In this document: piece after piece, positions 30,828-39,610 of the stretch | Layout of the letters: each line of letters starts with the position of its first letter | Numbering within the stretch: the stretch's first letter is position 1 | Assembly (NCBI GenBank): GCA_964437445.1 | Contig: CAYTGR010000011.1 | Location: forward strand, 25,709-89,708 | DNA: 64,000 nucleotides | DNA from: CAYTGR01 sp964437445 | GTDB taxonomy: Bacteria > Chloroflexota > Anaerolineae > B4-G1 > SLSP01 | Reading direction: 5' to 3' | Position numbers and translations under genes: made by a program | Notes under the pieces: generated by a model | Seen by the model: only the letters and a program-made list of their open reading frames with translations | Database searches by the model: none | What the model was told of the DNA's origin: nothing

Positions 30828-31253
30828 AATATTTCCCGGTTTGCCCCGTCCTCATTCCAGCATACAATGACCCCAGCATCTCGCCCGCCGTCAAGCCGGT
30901 GAGTGGGAGCTTCTTCGCCGGCAAGCGGGAGTATTTCCGGCTCAACCGGTTGCCGATGGTCATTGCACTGGTACTGGCCGGAGGAAAGGCCGGGGATTTT
31001 CGGCATTGGGATACCATCCGCGCCCGGCCAGCCCCCTCCCCCTGACCGGCACGCCCTCTGGCGGCCCCTGCCACATCCCATAGATACCCTGTAGGGCTAA
31101 AAAGTTTGCCCCAGCCGGTCACCCGTAGGGGTGACGTCATAGTTCAGAATATGACCCTCGCTATGACCTCCGATACATCCCCCCTCCAGCCTGATACGCT
31201 ATACTCTGAGTGTAAATTCAAGTTTAAGGTTTTAAGTTTTAAGGAGAGAAACA
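30828..31253. other. intergenic region without a supported gene
   Basis: A 426-base interval between two co-directional units. The only structure seen is a small hairpin (GTCACCC 31118-31124 with GGGTGAC 31129-31135) and an AT-rich AAGTTTAAGGTTTTAAG stretch with AAGGAGAG serving the next gene. The open frames here have no protein-like features. Confidence 0.6.
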
Positions 31254-31766
31254 ATGGCTACAAATATGCCTGAACCGACCGGGCGGCGTCATCAATGGGT
31301 CAGCGGCGCCATCCTGATTACAATCGGGCTTTTTCTGCTGGCGGCCCAGATTTTCCACATAGATTGGGGGGCGGCCATCCCGCTGGGGTTGGGGTTGATT
31401 TTCCTGCTCTGGGGCAGCCTGGTCCGCAAAGTGGGGCTGTTGATCCCCGGCGGCATCCTGAGCGGCATCGGGGTCGGCGCGCTGCTGATTGAAGGACCGT
31501 TCAGCACGCTGGCCGAAGAGACCAGCGGCGGCCTCTTCCTGCTCTGCTTTGCTGGCGGCTGGGCAGTCATCACTGTGACTTCGGCACTCTTTACCCAGAA
31601 GACGGCCTGGTGGGCGCTGATCCCTGGCGGGGTTCTGGCTCTCGTCGGCGGCGCGCTCTTGATCGGTGGCCCGGCGCTCCGGGCGCTGGAACTGCTCGGC
31701 CAGGGCTGGCCCGTCATCCTGATCCTGGTAGGGCTGTACCTGGTGATAGTACGCAGCCGGCGCTAA
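31254..31766 (+). CDS. six-helix membrane protein of unknown function
   Basis: A 170-residue protein with about six hydrophobic segments in three similar pairs (AILITIGLFLLAAQIF, IPLGLGLIFLLWGSL, ILSGIGVGALLIEG, FAGGWAVITVTSALF, LIPGGVLALVGGALL, GWPVILILVGLYLVI). This resembles LiaF/DUF5668-like membrane domains found in envelope-stress and accessory proteins. AAGGAGAGAAACA precedes the ATG. It is the first of four membrane/redox genes in a row and may be co-regulated with them. Confidence 0.75.
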   Translation: MATNMPEPTGRRHQWVSGAILITIGLFLLAAQIFHIDWGAAIPLGLGLIFLLWGSLVRKVGLLIPGGILSGIGVGALLIEGPFSTLAEETSGGLFLLCFAGGWAVITVTSALFTQKTAWWALIPGGVLALVGGALLIGGPALRALELLGQGWPVILILVGLYLVIVRSRR

Positions 31767-31769
31767 CCT

Positions 31770-31846
31770 TGAGAGACCACGGACAACAGACTACAGACCA
31801 CCGATGGGTTCAAACCTGATCAGTGGTCTGTGGTCGGTGGTCAAAG
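31770..31846. repeat. GACCAC/GTGGTC word repeats
   Basis: GAGACCACGGACAACAGACT, followed by the inverse words CAGTGGTCTGTGGTCGGTGGTC; the two halves can pair. It is the same word family as at 2310-2362, 56510-56537 and 61037-61070. Confidence 0.65.
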
Positions 31847-31874
31847 GTATAAAGATGTTAAGGAGAGTGTAGCT

Positions 31875-32501
31875 ATGCAAGGCTTTCTACTCGGTTTGGC
31901 GAATGGCCCTACCTGTTTAGCCTACTGTGCGCCGGTCTTGATCCCTTTCCTGCTCGGCGAGGGCCGGCGGACGCGGCAAAACTGGGCGTTGCTGGCGAAG
32001 TTCCTGGGCGGGCGGTTGGCCGGCTACCTGCTCTTCGGGCTGCTGGCCTTCCTGGCAGGGCAGCTGCTCCTGGGCGCGGGCAGCTACCACTCCCGGCTCT
32101 TCGGCGCGGCGACCGTGGCACTCGCGGCGCTGCTGGCCTGGTACGGGCTGGCCAAGCCCCCCACCCTCTGCGGTGGCACGCTCAAGGGAGCGCGGCTCTG
32201 GCTGCGGCGCTGGCCGGCGCTCCTGCCGCTGGGCCTGGGCTTCCTGACCGGGCTGAACCTCTGCCCGCCCTTTTTGATGGCAATGACCGGCGCCGCCAGC
32301 AGCGGGACCTTAGCGGGCAGCCTGCTCTTCTTCGGGGCTTTCTTTGTGGGCACCGCGCTCTACTTCGTCCCGCTGCCCTTCCTGGGGGCGCTTCATCGCT
32401 CCGAGGCGCTGCGCATCATCGGTAAAATGACCGCGCTCCTCATGGCGCTCTACTATTTCTACAGCGGGCTGCTCTTACTGCTGGGAGGCGCTCCGGTCTG
32501 A
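31875..32501 (+). CDS. TauE/SafE - DsbD-like membrane protein
   Basis: A 208-residue membrane protein with about six helices. MQGFLLGLANGPTCLAYCAP near the start and FLTGLNLCPPFLMAMTG in the middle are the paired Cys/Pro motifs of the DsbD_2/UreH-like branch of the LysE/TauE superfamily, which moves thiol reducing power or metals across the membrane. ATG 31875 follows TTAAGGAGAGTGTAGCT; the longer upstream frame is only read-through of the repeat. The polyferredoxin gene downstream suggests electron transfer. Confidence 0.82.
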   Translation: MQGFLLGLANGPTCLAYCAPVLIPFLLGEGRRTRQNWALLAKFLGGRLAGYLLFGLLAFLAGQLLLGAGSYHSRLFGAATVALAALLAWYGLAKPPTLCGGTLKGARLWLRRWPALLPLGLGFLTGLNLCPPFLMAMTGAASSGTLAGSLLFFGAFFVGTALYFVPLPFLGALHRSEALRIIGKMTALLMALYYFYSGLLLLLGGAPV

Positions 32502-32607
32502 AAACCGGGCGACGGTCAGAGCCGCTCACCCGCTACTTGACAAGGAATTTACTGGTAGTGCCGCGCGCAAGCGCCTCACCACGAACACATTATTGACGTA
32601 AGGAGGA

Positions 32608-33798
32608 ATGTCCAAGATGGCGACTCAAGTTAAAATCCGTCCCCAAACCTATCCGCCGCTGAAGATCGGCAAGGCACTGTTGCTGACGCTGCCCATGGCC
32701 CTGCTGACCGCGTTCCTGTTGCTGGGCAATGTGATGGGCGGCGGGGCACCGGAGCCGTTGTTGGCAGTTTCAGTCATCCTCACCTGGCTCCTGTTCAACA
32801 GCCTCTTCTTCCTGATGCTCAAGACCGGCAAGACCCACCGGTATCGCGCCGCCCTCTTCATCATCCTGGCGCTGGCGATGATCGTCACTTTCGCCACGGT
32901 CATCCGCTCCGAACGTGGCAACATCGCCTTGAGCGAGGCCGACATGATCCAGGGTAAAACGCCGTTCTGCCATCTGGTGATCCCCATGACCCTCATTCCG
33001 GCGTTGCTGACCAGAACCATCATCTTCCCCGGCTCGTTGCTCACCGGCTTCGCCAGCATTGCCAGCATGTTTGTCATCTGGATCGGGACCTCCCTGGTGC
33101 TGGGCCGGGGCTGGTGCAGCTGGGGCTGCTTCTACGGCGGCTACGACGAAGCCTGCTCCCTGCTGGCGAAAAAGCCCCGGATCAAGAAAATTGATGCCCG
33201 CTGGCGTTACCTGCCCTATGCCGTGCTGCTGGCTATCGTCCTGCTTTCGGCGGTGACGCTCTCGCCCACCTACTGCGAGTGGCTCTGCCCCTTCAAGGCC
33301 GTGACCGAGTACTCAGCCGTGACCGACGTCGTCACCCTGATTCAGACCGGCATCTTTATCAGCCTGTTCGTGGGGCTGGTTGTCGTCCTGCCTTTTTTGA
33401 CCAAGCGACGGGTGCAGTGCGGGCTCTTCTGTCCGTTTGGAGCCTTCCAATCGTTCACCAACCGGGTGACTATCTTTGACGTGCGGATTGACCCTGCCAA
33501 GTGCAGCCAGTGCGGGCTCTGCGTGCGCACCTGTCCCACCTTCTCACTGGACGCGGGCAGCCTGCAAACCGGCCGGCCCCTCACGACCTGCACCAAATGC
33601 GGCCAGTGCATTGATGCCTGCCCCAAGCAAGCCATCACCTACCACATCAAAGGCACGGCCGTGGGCCAACGGCTTAACACCGCGCGGCTACTCTTCCTTT
33701 ACCCGGCTTTTGTGCTCCTGGCGACCATGGGCGGCGGGATCATCGCCACCGCGATCTACCGGCTGCTCAAACTGGTGACGACAGGCAGTATGCTCTAA
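32608..33798 (+). CDS. membrane-bound 4Fe-4S polyferredoxin (NapH/CcoG-like)
   Basis: A 396-residue integral membrane iron-sulfur protein. Several N-terminal helices are followed by membrane-embedded Cys motifs GRGWCSWGCFYGG, CEWLCPFKA and CGLFCPFGAF, then a bacterial ferredoxin domain with CSQCGLCVRTCP and CTKCGQCIDACP. This is the layout of NapH, NosR-C and CcoG, which pass electrons from quinol or other donors to an extracytoplasmic partner. AAGGAGGA lies directly before ATG 32608; the spacing fits ATG 32617 better. Between a TauE/DsbD-like gene and a small anchored protein, it suggests a transmembrane redox relay. Confidence 0.88.
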   Translation: MSKMATQVKIRPQTYPPLKIGKALLLTLPMALLTAFLLLGNVMGGGAPEPLLAVSVILTWLLFNSLFFLMLKTGKTHRYRAALFIILALAMIVTFATVIRSERGNIALSEADMIQGKTPFCHLVIPMTLIPALLTRTIIFPGSLLTGFASIASMFVIWIGTSLVLGRGWCSWGCFYGGYDEACSLLAKKPRIKKIDARWRYLPYAVLLAIVLLSAVTLSPTYCEWLCPFKAVTEYSAVTDVVTLIQTGIFISLFVGLVVVLPFLTKRRVQCGLFCPFGAFQSFTNRVTIFDVRIDPAKCSQCGLCVRTCPTFSLDAGSLQTGRPLTTCTKCGQCIDACPKQAITYHIKGTAVGQRLNTARLLFLYPAFVLLATMGGGIIATAIYRLLKLVTTGSML

Positions 33799-33838
33799 AC
33801 GTGAAACGTGAGACGTAAAACGTGAAACGTGAAACGTC
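33797..33838. repeat. GTGAAACGT word repeats
   Basis: AACGTGAAACGTGAGACGTAAAACGTGAAACGTGAAACGT-type words, about five 8-10-base units, directly after the polyferredoxin stop. The same word occurs at 13146, 44694, 57842 and 58624. Confidence 0.7.
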
Positions 33839-33936
33839 AGGGGATTTGCAACGTTATAGGCATCGCGCATTGCGTATGGCGTATTCCGTTAAAAGCTGAG
33901 TCATCTCACAGCATGAACTTGAAGGAGTACACTCTT

Positions 33937-34398
33937 ATGGATAAGCTAAGGACGATTCTGGGCTACCTCGTGGCTGCGTTAGGCGTGCCGCTCCTGTTAG
34001 CGACGTTCCTGGGCATGAACGTCTGGGCCCCGGCACTGGTTTCAGCTACCGGCGTCACCGTCTCCCCCTGGTTTACCGGGGATACCGTGGCGCGCACCAT
34101 CCACCATGGCGACTATCGCACCGAGATCCACCAACCGGTCTTTCAGGCGCTGATCGGCGAGCGAAAAGAGGGGTTCGTCCAGGTGGATTGGACCCCTACC
34201 GGCCTGCTACCGCAACTCATTGACGAGGAAATTGACTACGACGGCGACGGTCAGCCCGATTTCCGGGTAGTGCTGGACACAAAGGCTATCCAGGCCACGC
34301 TGACGCCGCTCACCCCCGCCGTCTTGGGGCTGGAAGGGACCTACCGGCTGGATACTGCGCTCGCCATTCGCGTGCAGCTCAAAAATCCACGGCGCTAA
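33937..34398 (+). CDS. small membrane-anchored extracytoplasmic protein
   Basis: A 153-residue protein: one N-terminal helix (LGYLVAALGVPLLLATFLGM), then a hydrophilic extracytoplasmic domain with Trp, Thr and acidic residues, including DEEIDYDGDGQPDFRVVLDT, which looks like a Ca2+-binding DxDGDG-type loop. No catalytic motif is recognised. ATG 33937 is chosen for GAAGGAGTAC upstream. It is the last gene before a strong terminator, so it belongs with the redox cluster. Confidence 0.7.
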   Translation: MDKLRTILGYLVAALGVPLLLATFLGMNVWAPALVSATGVTVSPWFTGDTVARTIHHGDYRTEIHQPVFQALIGERKEGFVQVDWTPTGLLPQLIDEEIDYDGDGQPDFRVVLDTKAIQATLTPLTPAVLGLEGTYRLDTALAIRVQLKNPRR

Positions 34399-34414
34399 TG
34401 GGCCGCTGCCTCAC

Positions 34415-34465
34415 GGGTCAAGCGTCACACCCTGCTTGGGGTGGACGCTTGACCCGCAATTTTTT
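34415..34465 (+). terminator. strong intrinsic terminator
   Basis: Arms 34415-34426 and 34444-34455 (GGGTCAAGCGTC and its inverse) extend inward through CACCC/GGGTG with one bulged A, and a T-run (TTTTTT) follows at 34460-34465. It ends the redox cluster and insulates the promoter right behind it. Confidence 0.85.
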
Positions 34466-34491
34466 GACTTTGCCGCCGGGCTGACTATACT
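34464..34491 (+). promoter_or_regulatory. sigma70-like promoter of the TerY-type block
   Basis: TTGACT (34464-34469), a 16-base spacer and TATACT (34486-34491), placed just after the terminator. It is 150 bases before the vWA start; this long leader contains no clear structured RNA. It could drive the whole 34.6-44.7 kb block. Confidence 0.7.
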
Positions 34492-34640
34492 TATAGGCAA
34501 CAGGACTGACGCAAGTGGCTGGTCCGCGAACCGGGATAGAGGCACTCCTGGGAAAAAGCACCGGCCACTTTTCGGCGCAAAACCAACGACTTTCAGCTCA
34601 CTGTTTACGTAATGCATATATCTTTAAGGAGGCATTCATT

Positions 34641-35351
34641 ATGAGTAAACGACCTGGCGGCGAACTGGCGACCCGGCCCCTGCACTTTATCTGGATTGCC
34701 GACTGCTCCGGTTCCATGGCAACCGACGGCAAAATCCAGGCGCTCAATACGGCCATCCGCGAAGCGATCCCGCACATGCAGAAGGTGGCCGATGAAAATC
34801 CAAACGCGCAGGTGTTGGTGCGCGCCATCAAATTCTCCAATGGCGCCCAATGGCACATCTCCCAGCCGACACCAATAGAGCAATTCCAGTGGAGCGATCT
34901 CAATGCCGAGGGCGTGACCGATATGGGCAAGGCGCTCTCCATGGTCGCCGAACAGCTCAAGATCCCGCCGATGACCGACCGCGCGCTCCCACCGGTACTG
35001 GTGCTGATCTCCGACGGCCAGCCGACCGATGACTTCAGCAAAGGACTGAAAGATCTGATGGAGCAGCCCTGGGGCAAGAAAGCCGTCCGTATTGCCATCG
35101 CCATCGGCGCCGACGCGGACTACGATGTGCTCCAGAAATTCATCGGCAACGTGGAGATCAAACCGTTGCAGGCCAACAACCCCGAAGCGCTTGTACGGCA
35201 CATCCGCTGGGTCTCCACCGCCGTGCTGAAATCGGCTTCCGCGCCGGCCAGCCAGGCCGCCGGTGCCACGCCTTCCACCCCCAACGTGCCGGTTCCCACC
35301 CCGGTCCCGTCAACGCCAGCCGGTCCCAACGATCCAGGCGACGTCTGGTAG
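34641..35351 (+). CDS. TerY-like von Willebrand factor A protein
   Basis: A 236-residue cytosolic vWA protein with the MIDAS motif DCSGS at 21-25, further metal-site residues in GVTDMGKAL, and VLVLISDGQPTDDF. The C-terminal 35 residues are Pro/Thr/Ala-rich and probably disordered. ATG 34641 follows TTAAGGAGG. Proteins of this size with this motif, next to PP2C and Ser/Thr kinase genes, are the TerY component of TerY-P modules in tellurite/stress-response systems. Confidence 0.9.
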   Translation: MSKRPGGELATRPLHFIWIADCSGSMATDGKIQALNTAIREAIPHMQKVADENPNAQVLVRAIKFSNGAQWHISQPTPIEQFQWSDLNAEGVTDMGKALSMVAEQLKIPPMTDRALPPVLVLISDGQPTDDFSKGLKDLMEQPWGKKAVRIAIAIGADADYDVLQKFIGNVEIKPLQANNPEALVRHIRWVSTAVLKSASAPASQAAGATPSTPNVPVPTPVPSTPAGPNDPGDVW

Positions 35352-35358
35352 AGGTGCT

Positions 35359-36381
35359 ATGGACAGCATAGAACGGCCGCAATGGCAATGGCGCGCCGTT
35401 GGTCAGACCGTGCAGGGCGCTTCTCACGTGCGCAGCGGGCTGCCCAACCAGGACGCGCTGCGCTGGGACCCGCCGGCCGGCGGAGGGCCACCGCTTATCC
35501 TCGCCGTGTCCGATGGGCACGGCAGCGCCAAATATTTTCGCAGCGATGTAGGCGCCCGCCTGGCCGTGGAGATCACTGTGCAGTTACTGGCCGAGCTCTT
35601 GCATGGACAGCCCGCGCCCGACAACCTCACGGCGGTCAAACGGCTGGCCGAGGAGCGCCTGCCGCAGGAGCTCGTGCGCCGCTGGCGTGAAGCGGTCAAG
35701 GCCCACCTGGGCGGGATGCCCTTCACGCCCGCCGAATTGGAGGCACTGGCGCAGAAAGACGGCCCGCGCGCCCGGCAGACTGTGGAAAAGGACCCCTTCC
35801 TGGCCTATGGGGCGACCATCGTGGCGACCCTCGTCACCGACAACTACATCCTCTACCTGCAACTGGGGGATGGCGATATCCTGGTGGTCTCCGATGCCGG
35901 CGAAGTCAGCCGCCCCCTGGAACGCGATGCGCGGCTCTTTGCCAACCAGACCACCTCGCTCTGCCAGGAAAATGTCTGGCGTGATGTGCAACTGCGCTTC
36001 CAGGCCCTGGTGGAACCCCCGCCTGCATTGGTCCTGCTCTCCACTGACGGCTACGCCAACTCATTTATCAACGAAGAAGCCTTCCTCAAGGTCGGCAGCG
36101 ACCTGTTAGAGATGATCCGCGCCGATGGCCTGGACATAGTGGCGGAGAATCTGGCCGGCTGGCTCACGGAAGCCTCCCAAAGTGGGAGCGGTGACGATGT
36201 CACCCTGGCCGTGCTCTGCCGGACCGACATAGCGCCGTCACGCGAGCTGGCCAGGCAAGCCGAGCAGCTGCCGGCCGCTGTCGCGCCGCCGGAAACGCCG
36301 CCGGAAGAGATCACCGACCCGGCGCGGGAGTATCCATGGATGGACCCTACCCCGGTCAAGTTGCCGCATGTGAAGAAGTAG
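35359..36381 (+). CDS. PP2C-family Ser/Thr phosphatase
   Basis: A 340-residue phosphatase, expected to reverse phosphorylation by the kinase at 38133. PP2C motifs: LPNQDAL, VSDGHGSAKYFRS (metal-binding Asp), YLQLGDGDILVV and the C-terminal SGSGDDVTLAVL. Unlike most PP2C proteins it has a 70-residue insertion after the second motif. ATG 35359 starts 7 bases after the vWA stop, with GAGGTGCT upstream. With the vWA and kinase genes it makes up the core of a TerY-P triad. Confidence 0.92.
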   Translation: MDSIERPQWQWRAVGQTVQGASHVRSGLPNQDALRWDPPAGGGPPLILAVSDGHGSAKYFRSDVGARLAVEITVQLLAELLHGQPAPDNLTAVKRLAEERLPQELVRRWREAVKAHLGGMPFTPAELEALAQKDGPRARQTVEKDPFLAYGATIVATLVTDNYILYLQLGDGDILVVSDAGEVSRPLERDARLFANQTTSLCQENVWRDVQLRFQALVEPPPALVLLSTDGYANSFINEEAFLKVGSDLLEMIRADGLDIVAENLAGWLTEASQSGSGDDVTLAVLCRTDIAPSRELARQAEQLPAAVAPPETPPEEITDPAREYPWMDPTPVKLPHVKK

Positions 36382-36423
36382 CCCGTATGCATAGCGCTAC
36401 AGCCGTTCCCTTACGCATCACGC

Positions 36424-37668
36424 ATGAATGATCTACCCCGCCAAAAACTGCGCGAGCTGATCACCCGCTACGGCCCGGCCCTGGCGGATGACCCACGCCG
36501 TTGTGAGGGACTGCTGCGAGATCTCTGCGGGGCCTACCGGCGGGAGATCTTCGTCCTGATCAGCGCCCTGCAACAGGGAGTCGCCAAAGACCTGTTGAAC
36601 ATTCAACCGGGCACCCCCTATCCCGTTCTGGAGGCCCAGCTGATCCGGGAATTGCGCGAGGATTTAGCGTTGGATGAAGAAGCCGCCCGGTGGGCGGTAG
36701 AGACGTGGGCTGAGGCCTTGGGCCGGGCGCCGGGCGCGACCACGCCCCCGGCCTCTACAGCATTGCCGACCGGACTGCGCCCCGGTTCAACGCTCGCCGG
36801 CCATACCGGTGAGGTGTTAAGCGTCGCCTTCAGCCCTGACGGGCGCACCCTCGTCTCCGCGAGCAACGACGGCACCGTCCGCTTCTGGGACGTGGCCGCC
36901 GGGCGCGAGACGCGCCACGTGGAGTGGGAGTTGGGCTGGGCCAACGGGGTCGCCTTCAACGTTGATGGCAGCCGGCTGGCACTGGCGGGTAGCGACGGCT
37001 CCGTGCGGCTCTGGGCCGCCGATGGCAACGAGGTGCAGCGGCTGACCGGCCACACGGCCGCGGTGCTCTGCGTCGCCGGCAGCCCCGACGGGCGGCTACT
37101 GGCCTCCGCCGGGCGCGACAAAAGCGTTCGCCTGTGGGATATCCAGGCAGGCCAGGAGCTTCGCCGCCTGGACGGCCACGCTGAGGCGGTGCCCGCGCTC
37201 GCCTTCAGCCCGGATGGACGGCGGTTAGCCTCGGCGGGCGGCTGGGAGCGGACGGTGCGCCAGTGGGATGTGCCTCAGGGGCGCGAGATTTCGCCGCCGC
37301 TGGCCGGTCACACCGCCGGCGTGCCCGCGGTGGCTTTCAGCCCCAACGGCGCGCTCCTGGCAGCCGGTTGCTGGGATGAGACCATCACACTCTGGAACGC
37401 CAGGACCGGCCAGCAGGTGCGGCAAATCACTGAACAGACCGATCAGGTGCATATCATCTTCTGTCTCGCTTTTACCCGTAACGGGACAGCGCTCGTCTCC
37501 GGCGGCTGGGACAAGACGTTACGCCTGTGGGCCGTGGAGACCGGCAAACAGATCCAGGCCGTCGCTGGCCACGCCGGGATGGTCCTCTGTCTGGCCATGA
37601 GTCCCGACGGGCGACTGCTGGCGGCGGGCGACCGCAGCGGAGCGGTGCGGCTTTGGACGGTGGTGTAA
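36424..37668 (+). CDS. WD40 beta-propeller protein with N-terminal helical domain
   Basis: A 414-residue protein. The first 100 residues form a helical domain (QKLRELITRYGPALADDPRR, LLRDLCGAYRREIFVLISAL) that recurs on varied signalling proteins of filamentous bacteria. From about 120 on there are seven WD40 units, each with a GHT-like start and xLWD-like end (including FSPDGRTLVSASNDGTVRFW), enough for a full propeller. The units are diverged, unlike those of the NLR at 7461. It likely scaffolds the kinase/phosphatase system. Confidence 0.9.
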   Translation: MNDLPRQKLRELITRYGPALADDPRRCEGLLRDLCGAYRREIFVLISALQQGVAKDLLNIQPGTPYPVLEAQLIRELREDLALDEEAARWAVETWAEALGRAPGATTPPASTALPTGLRPGSTLAGHTGEVLSVAFSPDGRTLVSASNDGTVRFWDVAAGRETRHVEWELGWANGVAFNVDGSRLALAGSDGSVRLWAADGNEVQRLTGHTAAVLCVAGSPDGRLLASAGRDKSVRLWDIQAGQELRRLDGHAEAVPALAFSPDGRRLASAGGWERTVRQWDVPQGREISPPLAGHTAGVPAVAFSPNGALLAAGCWDETITLWNARTGQQVRQITEQTDQVHIIFCLAFTRNGTALVSGGWDKTLRLWAVETGKQIQAVAGHAGMVLCLAMSPDGRLLAAGDRSGAVRLWTVV

Positions 37669-37681
37669 ACCGGAGGCCCCC

Positions 37682-38041
37682 ATGGACGAACGGCCCAACG
37701 TCATGATTGTTCTGGCGCGTTGCCGGCACAACCGGCAGGGATTTGGCATCCGGTTTGAGGAAAAGAGCCGGGGCCGGTGGGCTGCCGATTGGGCCTTTGC
37801 GGTCAAGGAGACGGCCGCCAGGCGCGAGGGCTACGACCGGGGCGAGATCGCCGGCGAGTTCGGGATTGATCCGGCTTACCCTGGCTGCCCCCATTGCGGG
37901 GCCAAGTTATTGCTTAAGTGCGAATGCGGCAAGGTAACCTGCTGGAACGGCGAGGACCCCAGGGTGACCTGTCCCTGGTGCGGCCGTGCCGGTGAGGTGC
38001 GGGGGATCGCAGAAAGCTTACAGGCCGGTAGCGATCGTTAA
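37682..38041 (+). CDS. small zinc-ribbon protein (TerY-C-like)
   Basis: A 119-residue protein. The C-terminal half has cysteines C69, C72, C80, C82, C87, C97 and C100 (CPHCG, CECGKVTC, CPWCG), a double zinc-ribbon arrangement like the TerY-C metal-binding domain that usually sits at the end of TerY proteins. Here it is a separate gene. The N-terminal part has VMIVLARCRHNRQGFGIRFE, which resembles a domain of unknown function. It lies 14 bases after the WD40 gene. Confidence 0.75.
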   Translation: MDERPNVMIVLARCRHNRQGFGIRFEEKSRGRWAADWAFAVKETAARREGYDRGEIAGEFGIDPAYPGCPHCGAKLLLKCECGKVTCWNGEDPRVTCPWCGRAGEVRGIAESLQAGSDR

Positions 38042-38042
38042 A

Positions 38043-38121
38043 TCCCGCTCGCTATTCGCCATCCGCCATTCGCTATTTGCCATTCGCTATTCGCCATTCG
38101 TTATTCGCCATTCGCTATTTT
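38043..38121. repeat. ATTCGCCATTCGCT word repeats
   Basis: About eight imperfect units of the word (C)CATTCGCTATTCG fill the gap before the kinase gene, ending just before its Shine-Dalgarno TGGGAGG. It may separate the kinase transcriptionally or be neutral expansion. Confidence 0.75.
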
Positions 38122-38132
38122 GGGAGGTTAGC

Positions 38133-39449
38133 ATGAACCAACTGTTGAAACCCGGCCAGACCGTGCAAACCGAGTCTGGCGTGCCGTGCAAAGTGGACGC
38201 CTTTCTCGGCGGTGGTGGCCAGGGCGAAGTCTACAAGGCCGATCTGAGCGGCAAGAAGGTGGCCCTCAAATGGTACTTCCCCGCGCAGGCCACGCCTCAA
38301 CAATATGCGGCGCTGGCGCTGCTGGTCAAAAAAGGGGCCCCCAATGATAAGTTCCTCTGGCCCATTGAGCTGACCCGAGCCGACGATGTCCCCGGCTTCG
38401 GCTACGTCATGCCGTTGCGGGAGTCGCGCTTCAAGAGCATCGTGGATTTGATGAAGCGGCGGATTGAGCCGACCTTCCGGGCGCTGGCTACGGCTGGGCT
38501 GCAACTGGCCGATAGCTACCTGCAGCTCCACGCCCAGGGGCTTTGTTACCGCGACATCTCGTTCGGCAACGCCTTCTTTGATCCCAACACCGGCGAGATG
38601 CTCATCTGCGACAACGACAACGTCGCAGTGGACCAGCAGGGGGAAAGCGGCGTGCTCGGCACCCCGCGCTTCATGGCGCCGGAGATCGTCCGTGGTGAGG
38701 CCAAACCCAGCACCCAAACCGACCTCTACTCGCTGGCCGTGCTGCTTTTCTACATGCTGATGGTAGCGCACCCGCTGGAAGGCCAACGCGAGACCCAGAT
38801 CAAGTGTATGGACCTGCCGGCGATGAACAAGCTCTACGGGTTTGAGCCGCTCTTCATTTTTGATCCCACCGATCAGAGCAACCGGCCGGTCCCCGGTGTC
38901 CACGATAACGCGCTCGCTTTCTGGCCGCTCTACCCGCAATTTGTCCGCGATCTTTTCGTCAAGGCATTTACCATCGGGTTGAAGGATCCCCTGGCCCGGG
39001 TGCGCGAGAGCGAATGGCGCGCCGCGATGTCAGATTTGCGCGACGCCATCTATTACTGTCCTCACTGCGGCGCGGAGGCGATGTACGATGTAGAGGCGCT
39101 TAAAGCCAGCGGGGGCCAGCCGGGCGCTTGCTGGTCGTGCGGCAAGCCGTTACAACTGCCGCCACGCCTGCGGGTGGGCAAACGGGTCATCATGCTCAAC
39201 TACGACACCAGGCTCTACCCGCATCATGTGGACGATCAACGGCTCTATGATTTCACGCAGCCCGTCGCCGAAGTCACGCGCCACCCAACCAATCCCGATC
39301 TGTGGGGCCTCAAAAACCTCTCAGCCGAGAAATGGGTCATCACCCTCCCTGACGGTACAGTCAAAGACGTGGAGCCGGGGCGTAGTGTTTCGCTGGCCGT
39401 GGGCACCAAGATCAACTTCGGGCAAAAAGAGGGCGAAATTCGGGTATAA
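38133..39449 (+). CDS. TerY-P-type Ser/Thr protein kinase with zinc ribbon
   Basis: A 438-residue kinase. Glycine loop GGGGQGEV at about 26-33, ATP-binding Lys46, catalytic loop YRDISFGN with Asp141 and Asn146 (the usual HRD is YRD), a metal-binding loop DND at 160-162 in place of DFG, and APE at 182-184. After the kinase domain a zinc ribbon (C309, C312, C333, C336) and a beta-rich tail follow that could be an FHA-like domain. This architecture and the YRD/DND variants are what I expect of TerY-P kinases. ATG 38133 follows TGGGAGGTTAGC; the upstream frame is repeat read-through. Confidence 0.88.
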   Translation: MNQLLKPGQTVQTESGVPCKVDAFLGGGGQGEVYKADLSGKKVALKWYFPAQATPQQYAALALLVKKGAPNDKFLWPIELTRADDVPGFGYVMPLRESRFKSIVDLMKRRIEPTFRALATAGLQLADSYLQLHAQGLCYRDISFGNAFFDPNTGEMLICDNDNVAVDQQGESGVLGTPRFMAPEIVRGEAKPSTQTDLYSLAVLLFYMLMVAHPLEGQRETQIKCMDLPAMNKLYGFEPLFIFDPTDQSNRPVPGVHDNALAFWPLYPQFVRDLFVKAFTIGLKDPLARVRESEWRAAMSDLRDAIYYCPHCGAEAMYDVEALKASGGQPGACWSCGKPLQLPPRLRVGKRVIMLNYDTRLYPHHVDDQRLYDFTQPVAEVTRHPTNPDLWGLKNLSAEKWVITLPDGTVKDVEPGRSVSLAVGTKINFGQKEGEIRV

Positions 39450-39610
39450 TTCCTATCGTGTCGGGCCGCCCTATCCCTCCACGGCACGGCGGTCACGGTT
39501 GGGATCGTTGGGCGCAACCTGGCGGCCAAGTTTTGCGTACTAACGTCTATGAGAGGCCATAGGGGGCCTCCCTTTCAGTCACTCTCAGTTATTTGAGGAA
39601 GAGCACTGGC

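Noticed and set aside
30824..31045. 73-residue frame after the second ABC-2 permease
   Set aside because: No Shine-Dalgarno, no recognisable pattern, and it ends in a Pro-rich shadow sequence.
37986..38132. 49-residue N-terminal extension of the kinase frame
   Set aside because: It is translated from the ATTCGCC word repeats; the real start at 38133 has a Shine-Dalgarno.
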